Shown in pieces: positions 33,102 to 42,677 of a stretch of 64,000 nucleotides of DNA. Under the pieces are notes generated by a model, which did not search any database, had not been told where the DNA came from, and saw nothing but the letters and a program-made list of their open reading frames with translations. The stretch comes from Winslowiella arboricola (GTDB lineage Bacteria; Pseudomonadota; Gammaproteobacteria; Enterobacterales; Enterobacteriaceae): contig NZ_JAODIM010000038.1 in NCBI RefSeq assembly GCF_025527015.1, forward strand, positions 124,001 through 188,000, read 5' to 3'. How positions within the stretch are numbered: position 1 is the first letter of the stretch; the number at the start of each line of letters is the position of its first letter. Made by a program: the position numbers and the translations under genes.

Positions 33102-34340
33102 TTACAAACCTAACGCCATCCCCACCAGCAGATAGAGATTCAGCGCCACCACCAGCAGCACAATCAGTTTTCCGGCATTCTGCATCAGGCGCGAGTTAAC
33201 CATATCGCCCATCAGCTCACGATTACCGGTAAAGGCCAGCAGCGGCACCAGTGCCAGCGCGATACCAAAACTGAGCAGCACCTGGCTCATCACCAGAATA
33301 CGCGTGGGATCCCAGCCCGCCATAATCACGATAAACGATGGCAGCATCGTCACCACGCGCCGCACCCACAGCGGAATATGAAAGCGGATAAAGCCCTGCA
33401 TCACTACCTGACCAGCGAGAGTGCCGACCACGGTCGAGGATAAACCCGCCGCCACCAGACTCAGGCCAAATACCGTCGCCGCCGCGTGGCTCAGCAGCGG
33501 TTCCAGCGTCAGATAAGCCTGCTCGAGATCGGCAATGCCGGTATGGCCGCTAAAGTGGAACGCGGCGGCGGCGGTGGCCATCATCGCCAGGTTAACAAAT
33601 CCGGCAATGGTCATGGCAATCGCCACATCCAGCTTGGTGGAAGAGTAGCGCTGCGCGCGTGAATCTTTATCGCCTGCCTGGGTTAGCGCAGAGTGTAAGT
33701 AGATCACATGCGGCATAATCGTCGCGCCCAGTACCCCGGCGGCAAGGAACACCGCATCCGATGTTGGCAGCGACGGGAAGGCCATCCCCTGCACCAGATC
33801 GACCATTTTCGGCTGAGAAAAGAACAGCTCAACGATATACGCCGCCGCCACAAACAGCAGCAGACCGGCAATCACCAGCTCCAGCGGTTTTTGCCCGCGA
33901 CTCTGCAACATCAGGATCAGGAACGTGGCGACACCGGTCAGCACCGCGCCCTGCAACAGGGTCACCCCCAGCAGCAGTTTAAAACCAATTGCCGCGCCGA
34001 TAAATTCCGCCAGATCGGTCGCCATGGCGATAATTTCCGCCTGTACCCAATACAGCCAGACCGTCGGACGTGGAAAGCGGTCACGAATATGTTCCGCCAG
34101 ATTTTTGCCGGTGGCGATCCCCAGTTTGGCCGACATCAGCTGGATCAGCATCGCCATCACATTGGCCCACACCACGACCCACAGCAGTTTATAGCCGTAA
34201 GACGCGCCGGCCTGGATATTGGTGGCGAAGTTGCCGGGATCGATATAGCCGATAGCGGCAATAAATGCCGGTCCCAGCAGTGCCAGCTTCACTCTTCTGG
34301 CTCCGCGTGCTACTCGTTCCGCGGTGCGACTTTCTAACAT
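33102..34340 (-). CDS. mntH: Mn2+/H+ symporter MntH (NRAMP family)
   Basis: A 412-residue inner membrane transporter with 11 predicted helices. The NRAMP signature [21 protein letters not shown] near the N-terminus holds the metal-coordinating Asp-Pro-Gly-Asn, and [11 protein letters not shown] holds the Met-Pro-His motif. It imports manganese and iron using protons. MntR- and Fur-like boxes lie about 70-120 bp upstream. It is divergent from nupC, as in E. coli. Confidence 0.97.
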   Translation of the reverse strand: MLESRTAERVARGARRVKLALLGPAFIAAIGYIDPGNFATNIQAGASYGYKLLWVVVWANVMAMLIQLMSAKLGIATGKNLAEHIRDRFPRPTVWLYWVQAEIIAMATDLAEFIGAAIGFKLLLGVTLLQGAVLTGVATFLILMLQSRGQKPLELVIAGLLLFVAAAYIVELFFSQPKMVDLVQGMAFPSLPTSDAVFLAAGVLGATIMPHVIYLHSALTQAGDKDSRAQRYSSTKLDVAIAMTIAGFVNLAMMATAAAAFHFSGHTGIADLEQAYLTLEPLLSHAAATVFGLSLVAAGLSSTVVGTLAGQVVMQGFIRFHIPLWVRRVVTMLPSFIVIMAGWDPTRILVMSQVLLSFGIALALVPLLAFTGNRELMGDMVNSRLMQNAGKLIVLLVVALNLYLLVGMALGL

Positions 34341-34408
34341 AGTGGTGACCTTTGCCTGAAAACGCCTGATTCACCTCAGCATAAGGATCATCAGGCGCGA
34401 TGGAATTC

Positions 34409-34427
34409 GATTATGATTATCGCTGTG
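34409..34427 (-). promoter_or_regulatory. Fur-box-like site upstream of mntH
   Basis: GATTATGATTATCGCTGTG matches the first 13 bases of the Fur consensus (GATAATGATAATCATTATC) at 11 positions. mntH is repressed by Fur in E. coli. The second half is poor. Confidence 0.5.
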
Positions 34428-34444
34428 ATAGCCAGCGCTATAAA

Positions 34445-34462
34445 GTATAGCCTTTGCTATAC
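34445..34462 (-). promoter_or_regulatory. MntR box upstream of mntH
   Basis: GTATAGCCTTTGCTATAC is a perfect inverted repeat (GTATAGC, 4-bp centre, GCTATAC). Its minus-strand core ATAGCAAAGGCTAT equals the core of the E. coli mntH MntR box as I recall it. Manganese-bound MntR should repress mntH here. Confidence 0.85.
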
Positions 34463-34701
34463 AAGCAGTGACAATAAACCACTGCTAAATAATCAGCAAT
34501 TGATTTCACTGTAGGTTAAAGCGCTACGCTTAACAACCGTCGTTACGCCTTGCGGTAACGCTGAAAGATGTGATCCATCAGACTTTTCTGAGCAACAGTG
34601 AGTATAGGTAATTATTATAATGTGGCGAAGATCTCGTTTTTGCGCTCGCCGTTACATAGAATACACAGCGAATTATAACCTGCCTCATATTTGGAGCACT
34701 C

Positions 34702-35886
34702 ATGTCCCGCATTCTGCACTTTGCTTTGGCGCTGGGAGTTGTTGCGTTACTGGCTTTACTGGTCAGCAGCGATCGCAAAAACATCCGCGTTCGTTTTGTC
34801 ATACAGCTACTGGTCATTGAGGTTCTGCTTGCCTGGTTCTTCCTGAACTCGGAAATCGGCCTCGGATTTGTACAAGGCTTCTCGGAGCTATTTGAAAAAC
34901 TGCTCAAATATGCAGCAGAAGGCACCAACTTTGTCTTTGGCGGCATGAACGATAAAGGTCTGGCATTCTTCTTCCTGAACGTACTCTGCCCTATCGTGTT
35001 TATCTCCGCACTGATCGGTATTCTGCAACACTTCCGCATCCTGCCGGTGGTTATCCGCGCGATCGGTACTGTGCTGTCGAAAATCAATGGCATGGGCAAG
35101 CTGGAATCCTTTAATGCGGTAAGCTCACTGATTTTGGGACAATCAGAAAACTTTATCGCCTATAAGGATATTCTCGGCCAGATGTCGCAGCGTCGCATGT
35201 ACACCATGGCGGCCACGGCAATGTCGACAGTATCAATGTCGATAGTCGGCGCCTATATGACCATGCTGCAACCTAAGTATGTGGTCGCGGCGCTGATCCT
35301 GAATATGTTCAGCACCTTTATCGTCCTGTCGCTGATTAACCCGTACCGCGTCGACAAAGAAGAAGACCTGCAGCTCAGCGATGCGCACAAAGGCCAAAGC
35401 TTCTTTGAGATGCTGGGCGAATATATTCTGGCCGGTTTCAAAGTCGCGATTATCGTTGCCGCGATGCTGATCGGTTTTATCGCCCTGATTTCCGGTCTTA
35501 ATGCGCTGTTTGCCGCCATTTTCGGTATCAGCTTCCAGGGCATCCTTGGTTATGTGTTCTTCCCGTTTGCCTGGGTAATGGGTGTTCCGGCCCATGAAGC
35601 GTTACAGGTTGGCAGTATTATGGCCACCAAACTGGTTTCTAACGAGTTTGTCGCCATGATGGATCTGCAGAAAATCGCCGGTCAGCTGTCGCCTCGCGGT
35701 GAAGGTATCCTGTCAGTATTCCTGGTCTCATTTGCTAACTTCTCGTCTATTGGTATCGTTGCCGGTGCGATTAAAGGTCTGCATGAAGAACAGGGTAATG
35801 TGGTGTCCCGCTTCGGCCTGAAACTGCTGTACGGTTCAACGCTGGTGAGCGTCCTGTCGGCATCGATTGCCGGTCTGGTACTGTAA
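34702..35886 (+). CDS. nupC: Nucleoside permease NupC
   Basis: A 394-residue concentrative nucleoside transporter (CNT family). Conserved segments are [50 protein letters not shown], and [12 protein letters not shown] with the nucleoside- and cation-binding residues. It imports pyrimidine and adenine nucleosides with protons. TTTGGAGC precedes the ATG. It is divergent from mntH. Confidence 0.97.
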   Translation: MSRILHFALALGVVALLALLVSSDRKNIRVRFVIQLLVIEVLLAWFFLNSEIGLGFVQGFSELFEKLLKYAAEGTNFVFGGMNDKGLAFFFLNVLCPIVFISALIGILQHFRILPVVIRAIGTVLSKINGMGKLESFNAVSSLILGQSENFIAYKDILGQMSQRRMYTMAATAMSTVSMSIVGAYMTMLQPKYVVAALILNMFSTFIVLSLINPYRVDKEEDLQLSDAHKGQSFFEMLGEYILAGFKVAIIVAAMLIGFIALISGLNALFAAIFGISFQGILGYVFFPFAWVMGVPAHEALQVGSIMATKLVSNEFVAMMDLQKIAGQLSPRGEGILSVFLVSFANFSSIGIVAGAIKGLHEEQGNVVSRFGLKLLYGSTLVSVLSASIAGLVL

Positions 35887-35890
35887 GTCG

Positions 35891-35920
35891 CAGGGGCCAG
35901 GTTTAGCCTGGCCCCTGTTA
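35891..35920. terminator. Terminator after nupC
   Basis: CAGGGGCCAGG, loop TTTAG, CCTGGCCCCTG: a perfect 11-bp stem (35891-35917) right after the nupC stop. The U-tract is weak. Confidence 0.75.
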
Positions 35921-36204
35921 GTGAACCGGACTGACCTGCAATGCACTATCCTTTTGCTGCGAAAGGTTAAATGAAGCGGTGAAAATTCTGCCCGGTTTAC
36001 CTGTCCGCTGGCTTGTCTGAGTTTCTAAATGAACTGACACACCATAAGAATGTCCCGCTTCAAATCGATAGCCATAAAGCGGGATACATTGATTCTGTGA
36101 AAGATAAACGGGTTGTACGGTATCAGTTAAATAATTTCGCCTAAGGTCATAAGCCGAAGCGTTCCCTCTGCGTTAGCGTTTTTTTTCTGCTCTGCTGTCA
36201 GCAT
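35918..36204 (-). pseudogene. Frameshifted small gene after nupC
   Basis: A very strong ribosome-binding site (AGGAGGTGG) precedes an ATG at 36204, but the frame gives only 25 residues (MLTAEQKKNANAEGTLRLM and on) before TAA at 36127. A second frame, open from about 36168 to a TAA at 35918, gives about 83 protein-like residues (YDLRRNYLTDTVQPVYL, YGYRFEAGHSYGVSVHLET) without its own start. The two probably belonged to one gene broken by frameshift. A run of eight As near the start is a possible place for changes, but one base there alone does not restore the frame. The family is not recognised. Confidence 0.35.
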
Positions 36205-36277
36205 CTTACCACCTCCTTTTGTTAAGATTTATTTATCATAAAGAACAAGGTGGATGTCGTCCATAAACAAGATGCGC

Positions 36278-37195
36278 TTATTCCCCCTTCACCGCATTAA
36301 GATCAACAAAGCCCTTTGCCTCCACCGCGTGTGGGATCAGCCCCGCCTGCAAATAGCGATCGGCAGTAGCCTGCTGGATCTGCAACGCTTGCTGCTGATT
36401 ATTGAGCGGCTGGCTTAACTCGCGTTTCACCTTCAGCAGCGCCACCGATTCCGGCAGGCGCAACAGCTTGCTGATCGATGCCGCGTAGGGCTGCGGATGC
36501 TGACTCCCCCACAGCCGCGCGCGCTCCAGACGCCGGGTAAAATCCGCCAGCGCGGCTTTTTTATGCTGGATCGCCTGATTACTGGCGACAAAATAGCTTA
36601 GCGCCGGGAAGTCTTTACCATCGGTAATAATACGCGCGGCGGATTGATCGGTGGCAAACGAGACATAGGGTTCCCAGGTGGCGACCGCATCAACGCCGCC
36701 CTGATCGAGTACCAGCGTGGCTTCCGCTGGCGTGGTAAACACGAATTTGACACTTTTCGCATCGACACCGGCCTGCGCTAACGCCTGTAGCGCCAGGTTA
36801 TGGCCGGAAGAGCCTTTTACTGTCGCCACGCGTTTGCCAGCCAGTTGCTGTACCGAGGTGATGGCGCTGCCTTTTTTAACGATAATCGCGTTACCGGCAT
36901 ATTTCACCGCGAAGATCGCTTTGGCATCCAGTCCGGCGGCTACGGCAAAGGTCAGCGGCGCATCGCCCACCGAACCGCCATCCAGCGAACCGGCGCCTAA
37001 CGCTTCCAGCAGCGGCGCCGCATTGGCAAACTCATGCCAGTCAATTGTATAGTCGAGTTTGTTGAGTTCACCGGCCGCTTCAAGAATCGCCCGCGCATTG
37101 CCGCGCTGATCGCCAATCGATAAAGTAGTCGCTGCGTGGCTGCTGCCCGCCAGTGTGGCCAGTAACAGAGATAAGGTGATCAGAGTTTTTTTCAC
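36278..37195 (-). CDS. Sulfonate-type ABC transporter substrate-binding protein (SsuA-like)
   Basis: A 305-residue periplasmic binding protein of the SsuA/NMT1 family, starting with a GTG (37195, GAGGCAC upstream) and a Sec signal peptide ending SSHAA. Family segments include LEALGAGSLDGGSVGDAPLTFAVAAG, KGSSGHNLALQALAQAG and GGVDAVATWEPYVSFA. It is expected to bind an aliphatic sulfonate or related organosulfur compound. The gene is divergent from the LysR gene. No permease or ATPase gene lies next to it. Confidence 0.88.
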   Translation of the reverse strand: MKKTLITLSLLLATLAGSSHAATTLSIGDQRGNARAILEAAGELNKLDYTIDWHEFANAAPLLEALGAGSLDGGSVGDAPLTFAVAAGLDAKAIFAVKYAGNAIIVKKGSAITSVQQLAGKRVATVKGSSGHNLALQALAQAGVDAKSVKFVFTTPAEATLVLDQGGVDAVATWEPYVSFATDQSAARIITDGKDFPALSYFVASNQAIQHKKAALADFTRRLERARLWGSQHPQPYAASISKLLRLPESVALLKVKRELSQPLNNQQQALQIQQATADRYLQAGLIPHAVEAKGFVDLNAVKGE

Positions 37196-37346
37196 AGTCC
37201 GGTGCCTCAAAAAGAGAAAACCCGAGCCTGCCACACCTTACGTTATAATCTAAATGCATTTTATGCCGAATAAATATACTAAAAAGACATATTAAATTCG
37301 CGCGCGCCGCTCTATGCTGACACTTTCCCGTCAGATGAAGCAGGCT

Positions 37347-38255
37347 ATGAAACTCGAAGATCTCCAGGCTTTTGTCACCCTTATCCAGCTGCAATCGACG
37401 CTGCAAACTGCCGCAAAACTGGGACTGACCCAACCGGCGGTAACGCGTCGCGTACAGAATTTCGAAGAGTCACTCGGCGTGGTGCTGCTCGATCGGCAGA
37501 CCAAGCCGCTACGCCCCACCACCGTTGGCTTGCAGGTTTATCAGCAGTGCCAGCGCATCATCAGCGAAGTGGATAGTCTGTTGCAGCTGGTGGCCGAGGA
37601 TGCGCCGCCGCATGGCGTGCTGCGTCTCGGCATGCCGCACAGCCTCGCCGACGACAGTATGTTGCCCGCGCTGGCGCAGCTACAGCAGCGCTATCCCGAT
37701 TTGCAGCCGCGCCTCAGCAGCGGCTGGGGCAATCAGCTGTTGCAGCAGCTGCAACAGGGGCAACTCGACGCCGCCCTGCTGCTGTTTCCCGCCAGCAAAG
37801 TTTTCCCGCAAAATCTGCTGGTTGCGCCACTGGGCAAGGTAGAACTGGCGATCGTCGCCGCTGATGACGGGCAACCGCTGCCGCAGACGCTGGCTGAATG
37901 CTATGGTCGCGGCTGGATCCTTAACCCGGATGGCTGCGGTTTTCGCGCAGCCATTACCCGTGCGCTGGCCGATCGCGGTTTGCCGTTGCAGCTGAATATG
38001 GAAGTGCAAGGCAGTGCGTTGCAGCTGGCGCTGATTGCCGCCGGACGCGGGCTGGGGATGATGCCGCGTATGCTGGTGGATCGCGCTCCCGCGTCACTTC
38101 GGCTGAAGGTGGTGGAACTGAGTGACTTCTCGCCGGTCAGTGAGCTGTGGCTGGTGCAACGTACGCTGCCAGCCAGCCAGCTGGCGGCGCTCGCGCAGTT
38201 TGGCAGCGATATGGCGGCAGAATATGGTTTGTTGTCATCAGCAGACAATTGCTAA
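37347..38255 (+). CDS. LysR-type regulator of the organosulfur cluster
   Basis: A 302-residue LysR-type regulator. The helix-turn-helix is in the first 60 residues (MKLEDLQAFVTLIQLQSTL, then LGLTQPAVTRRVQNFEESLGVVLLDR). The rest is a periplasmic-binding-like effector domain. The start at 37347 is preferred because family similarity begins there. Divergent from one binding protein and upstream of the monooxygenase operon, it probably controls both in response to a sulfur signal. Confidence 0.87.
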   Translation: MKLEDLQAFVTLIQLQSTLQTAAKLGLTQPAVTRRVQNFEESLGVVLLDRQTKPLRPTTVGLQVYQQCQRIISEVDSLLQLVAEDAPPHGVLRLGMPHSLADDSMLPALAQLQQRYPDLQPRLSSGWGNQLLQQLQQGQLDAALLLFPASKVFPQNLLVAPLGKVELAIVAADDGQPLPQTLAECYGRGWILNPDGCGFRAAITRALADRGLPLQLNMEVQGSALQLALIAAGRGLGMMPRMLVDRAPASLRLKVVELSDFSPVSELWLVQRTLPASQLAALAQFGSDMAAEYGLLSSADNC

Positions 38256-38361
38256 TTTTTATATTAGCAATGCACAATAATGAATTTCACACATATTAAA
38301 ATCGGCTTTAGGGTGGGTCATCTGCCGGATTTTTTCCGGCTGCTACCACGGAGAACACCCT

Positions 38362-39447
38362 ATGAGCATCCAGTTTCTCGGTATGATTGGCCATCGTCTG
38401 GCATCGGAAATTATTCCGGCCAGCGGCCCGCTGTTTGATAAAAACTATATTGCCGATTTCGCCCGTGCCCATGAGCAGGCGGGATTTGATCGTATTCTGG
38501 TGGGCTACTGGTCCGATCAACCGGACGGTTTTCTGGTTACCGCCCATGCCGCCGCACATACTTCGCGCCTGAAGTTTTTGCTGGCGCACCGTCCGGGTTT
38601 TGTATCCCCAACGCTGGCAGCACGCAAGCTGGCGACGCTGGATAATCTGACCGATGGTCGTCTGGCGGTGCATATCATCAGCGGCGGCAGCGATAGCGAA
38701 CAGCGCCGTGATGGCGATTATCTCGATAAAGCGCAGCGCTATGCGCGTAGCGATGAATTTCTTACCGTGCTGAAGCAGAGTCTGGAATCCGACACCCCTT
38801 ACGATCATCAGGGTGAGTATTATCAGGCGGAACAGGCGTTTTCGGCCATCAAACCGCAGCAGGCGCATCTGCCGGTCTGGTTTGGCGGCTCTTCCGCTGA
38901 GGCGATTGATGTCGCCTCACGTCACGCCGATGTATTTGCGTTATGGGGCGAACCGCTGGCAGGCGCCGCTGAGACGGTAAAAACCGTACGCGCCGCGGCC
39001 GCCAGACATAACCGCCCGATTAAATTTAATATCTCCTTCCGCCCAATCCTCGGCAGCACTGAAAAAGAAGCCTGGGAGCGTGCCGAATATATCCGTGAAA
39101 CCGCGCGCCAGCAGCTGGCAGCCAGCGATTTCCGCTTTGGCAAACCCAAGCCGCAGAGTGTCGGCGCGCAGCGTCTGCTGGCGGCAGCAAATCTGGGCGA
39201 CCGCCTCGATAAGCATCTGTGGACCGGCATCGCCAAACTGGTCAGCGGTGGCTATAACTCGACGGCGCTGGTCGGCACGCCGGATCAGGTTTCCGACGCC
39301 CTGCTGGATTACTATGACCTTGGTATCGATAATTTCCTGATCCGTGGCTTTGATCCGCTGAACGATGCCATCGAATATGGCAAGGCGCTGCTGCCGCTGA
39401 CGCGTGAGAAAGTAGCCGCCCGCAACGTTAGTGCAAGGAGCGCCTGA
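38362..39447 (+). CDS. LLM-class FMNH2-dependent monooxygenase (SsuD-like)
   Basis: A 361-residue luciferase-like (beta/alpha)8 flavin monooxygenase. Segments FDRILVGYWSDQPDGFLVTAHAA, AHRPGFVSPTLAARKLATLDNLTDGRL and HIISGGSDSEQRRDGD match the alkanesulfonate monooxygenase group, which splits C-S bonds to release sulfite. A flavin reductase is needed in trans; none is nearby. The exact substrate cannot be read from the sequence. The stop overlaps the next start (TGATG). Confidence 0.9.
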   Translation: MSIQFLGMIGHRLASEIIPASGPLFDKNYIADFARAHEQAGFDRILVGYWSDQPDGFLVTAHAAAHTSRLKFLLAHRPGFVSPTLAARKLATLDNLTDGRLAVHIISGGSDSEQRRDGDYLDKAQRYARSDEFLTVLKQSLESDTPYDHQGEYYQAEQAFSAIKPQQAHLPVWFGGSSAEAIDVASRHADVFALWGEPLAGAAETVKTVRAAAARHNRPIKFNISFRPILGSTEKEAWERAEYIRETARQQLAASDFRFGKPKPQSVGAQRLLAAANLGDRLDKHLWTGIAKLVSGGYNSTALVGTPDQVSDALLDYYDLGIDNFLIRGFDPLNDAIEYGKALLPLTREKVAARNVSARSA

Positions 39448-40430
39448 TGAAGATCGGCTCGATAGTTGCGGCTATTTTGCTGAGTATCAGCGCCAGCAAC
39501 GCGCTGGCTGCTGAAAAGGTGACGCTGCGTCTCGGTGATGTTAAAGGCGACCGTTTTGTCGCGCTGAAAGCCTCGGGCCAGCTGGATAATCTGCCTTATC
39601 AGTTAAAACTCTCCTCATTTGATTCCGGCGCACCGGTGCAGGAAGCGCTGAATGCCGGTGCGCTGGATGTCGGCTTTACCGGCGATCTGCCGTTTCTGTT
39701 TGTTTATGCCGCGGGGGCACCGGTCAAAGCGGTTGGCGCCTGGCAGAACAACCCCGACAGTATTGCGCTGTTAACCCGTCCCAACGCCGGGATCCAGCAG
39801 CTGAGCGATCTGAAAGGCAAGCAGATTGCGGTTAATCGCGGTGGCTGGGGCCACTATCTGATCCTCGGTCTGCTGGAACGCGCCGGTCTGACGCAAAAAG
39901 ATGTCACGCTGCGCTTCCTCGGTCCGGTGGATGGCCGTGCGGCGCTGGCTTCCGGCGCGGTTGACGCCTGGGCGCCGTGGGAACCCTATATCGCCACCTC
40001 AATGCAGGTCGATGGCAGTCAGCGCGTACCGCAGGGCGGCGGCAAAGGGATTATGTCCGGCTACTCCTATGCGCTGGCGCGCGAAGAGGCGATTAACGAT
40101 CCGGCTAAACGCGCGGCGATTAGCGATCTGCTGGCGCGCCTGGCAAAAGCGCAAATCTGGGCGCGACAGCACCCGCAACAGTTTGCCGCCACGCTGGGTA
40201 AAAGCCTGAATATGCCCACCGCGATCACCGAGAAATGGATCGCCGATGCGCAGATCCGCCCGATTAATTTTGATCAGCGGCTGGAGGTTACCCTGCAAAA
40301 ATCTGCTGATTTCTTCTTTAAATATCAGGTGTTACCGAAAGCAGTCGACGTCAGCCAGGCGTTTGATTACAGCCTTGCTGGCGCGGCGAATCAGGTAGCA
40401 AAACAGCAACAGGGAGCGACAACACCATGA
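39447..40430 (+). CDS. Second sulfonate-type ABC substrate-binding protein
   Basis: A 327-residue periplasmic binding protein with a signal peptide (residues 1-21, ending NALA). ALNAGALDVGFTGDLPFLFVYAAGAPV and GAVDAWAPWEPYIATSM are SsuA-family segments. Similar to but clearly distinct from the first binding protein at 36278, so probably specific for another ligand. The C-terminus is extended by a Gln-rich tail. Overlaps the cysteine dioxygenase-like gene by 4 bp. Confidence 0.88.
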   Translation: MKIGSIVAAILLSISASNALAAEKVTLRLGDVKGDRFVALKASGQLDNLPYQLKLSSFDSGAPVQEALNAGALDVGFTGDLPFLFVYAAGAPVKAVGAWQNNPDSIALLTRPNAGIQQLSDLKGKQIAVNRGGWGHYLILGLLERAGLTQKDVTLRFLGPVDGRAALASGAVDAWAPWEPYIATSMQVDGSQRVPQGGGKGIMSGYSYALAREEAINDPAKRAAISDLLARLAKAQIWARQHPQQFAATLGKSLNMPTAITEKWIADAQIRPINFDQRLEVTLQKSADFFFKYQVLPKAVDVSQAFDYSLAGAANQVAKQQQGATTP

Positions 40431-41017
40431 GTACTCTGCAATCACACCGTCTGCGTGATTTTGTCGGCGGGCTGGCGCAGTTGCTGGATGAGACCAGTGA
40501 TGAAAGCCTGATCCTGCCGCGTGGCGCGCAGTTGCTGCAAAACCTGATCCAGCATGATGACTGGCTGGATGACGCTTTTGCCCTGCCCAGCCCCGAGCGT
40601 TATCAGCAATATCTGCTGCACGCCGACGCGCGTCAGCGCTTCTCGGTGGTCAGTTTTGTCTGGGCCGCCGGACAGTCAACGCCGGTACACGATCACCGCG
40701 TCTGGGGCTTGATCGGCATGCTGCGCGGCGCGGAGATTTCGCAAAGCTATCAGCGCGATGCCAGTGGCTTACAACCATTTGGCGCGCCGGTACGCCTGGA
40801 GCCGGGCAGCGTCGAATCGGTTTCGCCCAATACGCAGGATATTCATCGCGTCAGCAATGCGTTCAGTGATCGCACCTCGATCAGTATTCATGTCTATGGC
40901 GCCAATATCGGTGCCGTGCAGCGCGCCGTTTACCGTGACGACGGCAGCGAAAAACCGTTTATCTCCGGTTATAACAACCGTTATCTGCCTAATTTCTGGG
41001 ATCAATCACATGACTAA
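40427..41017 (+). CDS. Cysteine dioxygenase-like cupin
   Basis: A 196-residue cupin of the cysteine dioxygenase type I family. PVHDHRVWGLIGMLRGAE contains the His-x-His iron ligands and DIHRVSN the third. Such enzymes oxidise cysteine, 3-mercaptopropionate or similar thiols to sulfinates. Its place in an operon with a C-S monooxygenase and a rhodanese suggests a small thiol as intermediate. The thiol substrate is not known. Confidence 0.85.
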   Translation: MSTLQSHRLRDFVGGLAQLLDETSDESLILPRGAQLLQNLIQHDDWLDDAFALPSPERYQQYLLHADARQRFSVVSFVWAAGQSTPVHDHRVWGLIGMLRGAEISQSYQRDASGLQPFGAPVRLEPGSVESVSPNTQDIHRVSNAFSDRTSISIHVYGANIGAVQRAVYRDDGSEKPFISGYNNRYLPNFWDQSHD

Positions 41018-42638
41018 TTTCTCTTATCCAACCCGCAGCAGCAGTGAGATCCGTCAGGCACTGCGCCAGCAGCAGGAAGTGGCGCTGATTGATGTACGTG
41101 AAGAGGAAGCATTTGCCGCCGGACATCCCCTGTTTGCCGCCAATATCGCCCTGTCAAAGCTGGAACTGGAAATACTGAACCGCATACCGCGTCTGACCAC
41201 CCCGGTGACGGTATATGACAATGGCGAGGGGCTGGCGGAAGTGGCGGCGCAGCGTCTCTCCGCGCTGGGCTATCAGGATGTGGCGCTACTGGAGGCTGGA
41301 CTGGCAGGCTGGCGCGACAGCGGCGGCGAACTGTTTATTGATGTTAACTCACCGAGCAAAGCCTTTGGCGAGCTGGTAGAGAACCGCAGTCATACCCCAT
41401 CGCTTTCCGCCGAAGAGGTTAATGATCTGCTGCAACAGAATGATGATGTGGTGGTGCTCGACAGCCGTCGCTTCGATGAGTATCACACCATGAGCATCCC
41501 CGGTGGCATCAGCGTACCGGGTGCAGAACTGGTATTACGCGCCCGCGACCTGGCGCCGTCACCATTAACCACGGTGATTGTTAACTGCGCTGGCCGTACC
41601 CGCAGCATTATTGGCACGCAGTCGCTGGTCAACGCCGGTATACGTAATCCGGTCTATGCCCTGCGTAACGGCACTATCGGCTGGACACTGGCAGGACTGG
41701 CGCTGGAACATGGTCAGAGCCGTCGCTATGGCGATGCCAGCGAAACCGCCCGGTTACAGGCGGCGAAAAGCGCACGCACCGTTGCCGATCGCGCAGGTGT
41801 GGCGCGAGCCAGCAAAGCCCAGCTGGCAGAGTGGCAGCAACAAGATACGCGCACGCTCTATCTGTTCGATGTGCGTGACGCGGAAGAATATGCCGCCGGC
41901 CATCTTGCCGCCAGCCGTTCAGTGCCGGGCGGTCAGCTGGTGCAGGAGACCGACCATTACGCCAGCGTGCGCGGCGCACGGGTGGTACTGGTTGATACGG
42001 AAGGTGTGCGCGCCAATATAAGCGCCTCCTGGCTGGCCCAGATGGGTTGGGAAGTGTATGTGCTTGACGGGATGAACGCGGCTGATTTTAGTACCACAGG
42101 TAACTGGAGTCCGGCAGTTCCGGCCCTGCCCGCACTGGCTGAAATCGACACTGCGACCCTCACCAACTGGCTGCAAAAGGGTGATACGCAGTTGCTCGAC
42201 TTTACCACCAGCGCTAACTACGCTAATGGCCATATTCCCGGCGCTGCCTGGCTTCAACGCTCGCTGTTAACCGAACAAGGCGCCGCAGCCCTGCCGCAGG
42301 CGCAGCGTTATGTGGTGACCTGTGGCAGCAGCCTGCTGGCACGTTACGCGGTGGCGGAACTGGAATCGCTTACCGGCAAACCGGTTTCAGTGCTTAATGG
42401 CGGCAATGCAGCGTGGCGTGCAGCGGAGTTGCCGCTGGAAAGTGGAGAGACTCAGTTGTTGCAGGCGCGTACCGACCGTTACCGTCGCCCTTATGAGGGC
42501 ACCGATAACTCAGCGGCAGCGATGCAGGCTTATCTGGACTGGGAGTATGGTTTGATTGCGCAGCTGGATCGCGATGGCACGCATAATTTCTCCGTGCTGA
42601 CGCAGCCGAAAAAAGCGAGTGCTGAACAGGTATCCTGA
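41010..42638 (+). CDS. Four-domain rhodanese sulfurtransferase
   Basis: A 542-residue protein with four tandem rhodanese-like domains of about 130 residues. Domain 2 has an active-site-like loop with cysteine (VIVNCAGRTRSIIG), and domain 4 has VVTCGSSLLARYAV. The corresponding loops of domains 1 and 3 (VYDNGEGLAEV, VLVDTEGVRANI) lack cysteine and are probably inactive. Rhodaneses transfer sulfane sulfur via a cysteine persulfide. The ATG at 41010 overlaps the dioxygenase gene by 8 bp; a longer frame starts inside that gene and was rejected. Confidence 0.9.
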   Translation: MTNFSYPTRSSSEIRQALRQQQEVALIDVREEEAFAAGHPLFAANIALSKLELEILNRIPRLTTPVTVYDNGEGLAEVAAQRLSALGYQDVALLEAGLAGWRDSGGELFIDVNSPSKAFGELVENRSHTPSLSAEEVNDLLQQNDDVVVLDSRRFDEYHTMSIPGGISVPGAELVLRARDLAPSPLTTVIVNCAGRTRSIIGTQSLVNAGIRNPVYALRNGTIGWTLAGLALEHGQSRRYGDASETARLQAAKSARTVADRAGVARASKAQLAEWQQQDTRTLYLFDVRDAEEYAAGHLAASRSVPGGQLVQETDHYASVRGARVVLVDTEGVRANISASWLAQMGWEVYVLDGMNAADFSTTGNWSPAVPALPALAEIDTATLTNWLQKGDTQLLDFTTSANYANGHIPGAAWLQRSLLTEQGAAALPQAQRYVVTCGSSLLARYAVAELESLTGKPVSVLNGGNAAWRAAELPLESGETQLLQARTDRYRRPYEGTDNSAAAMQAYLDWEYGLIAQLDRDGTHNFSVLTQPKKASAEQVS

Positions 42639-42677
42639 GTATTGCAGGCCGGGTGCAGAAGAGATTAAGTATCCGGT

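Noticed and set aside
32757-33135. Overlapping ORFs in other frames of ypeC
   Set aside because: Shadows of the Arg/His-rich coding sequence; only the ypeC frame has a signal peptide and family match.
34341-34701. Manganese riboswitch in front of mntH
   Set aside because: No yybP-ykoY-like structure could be recognised; the MntR palindrome is a sufficient explanation.
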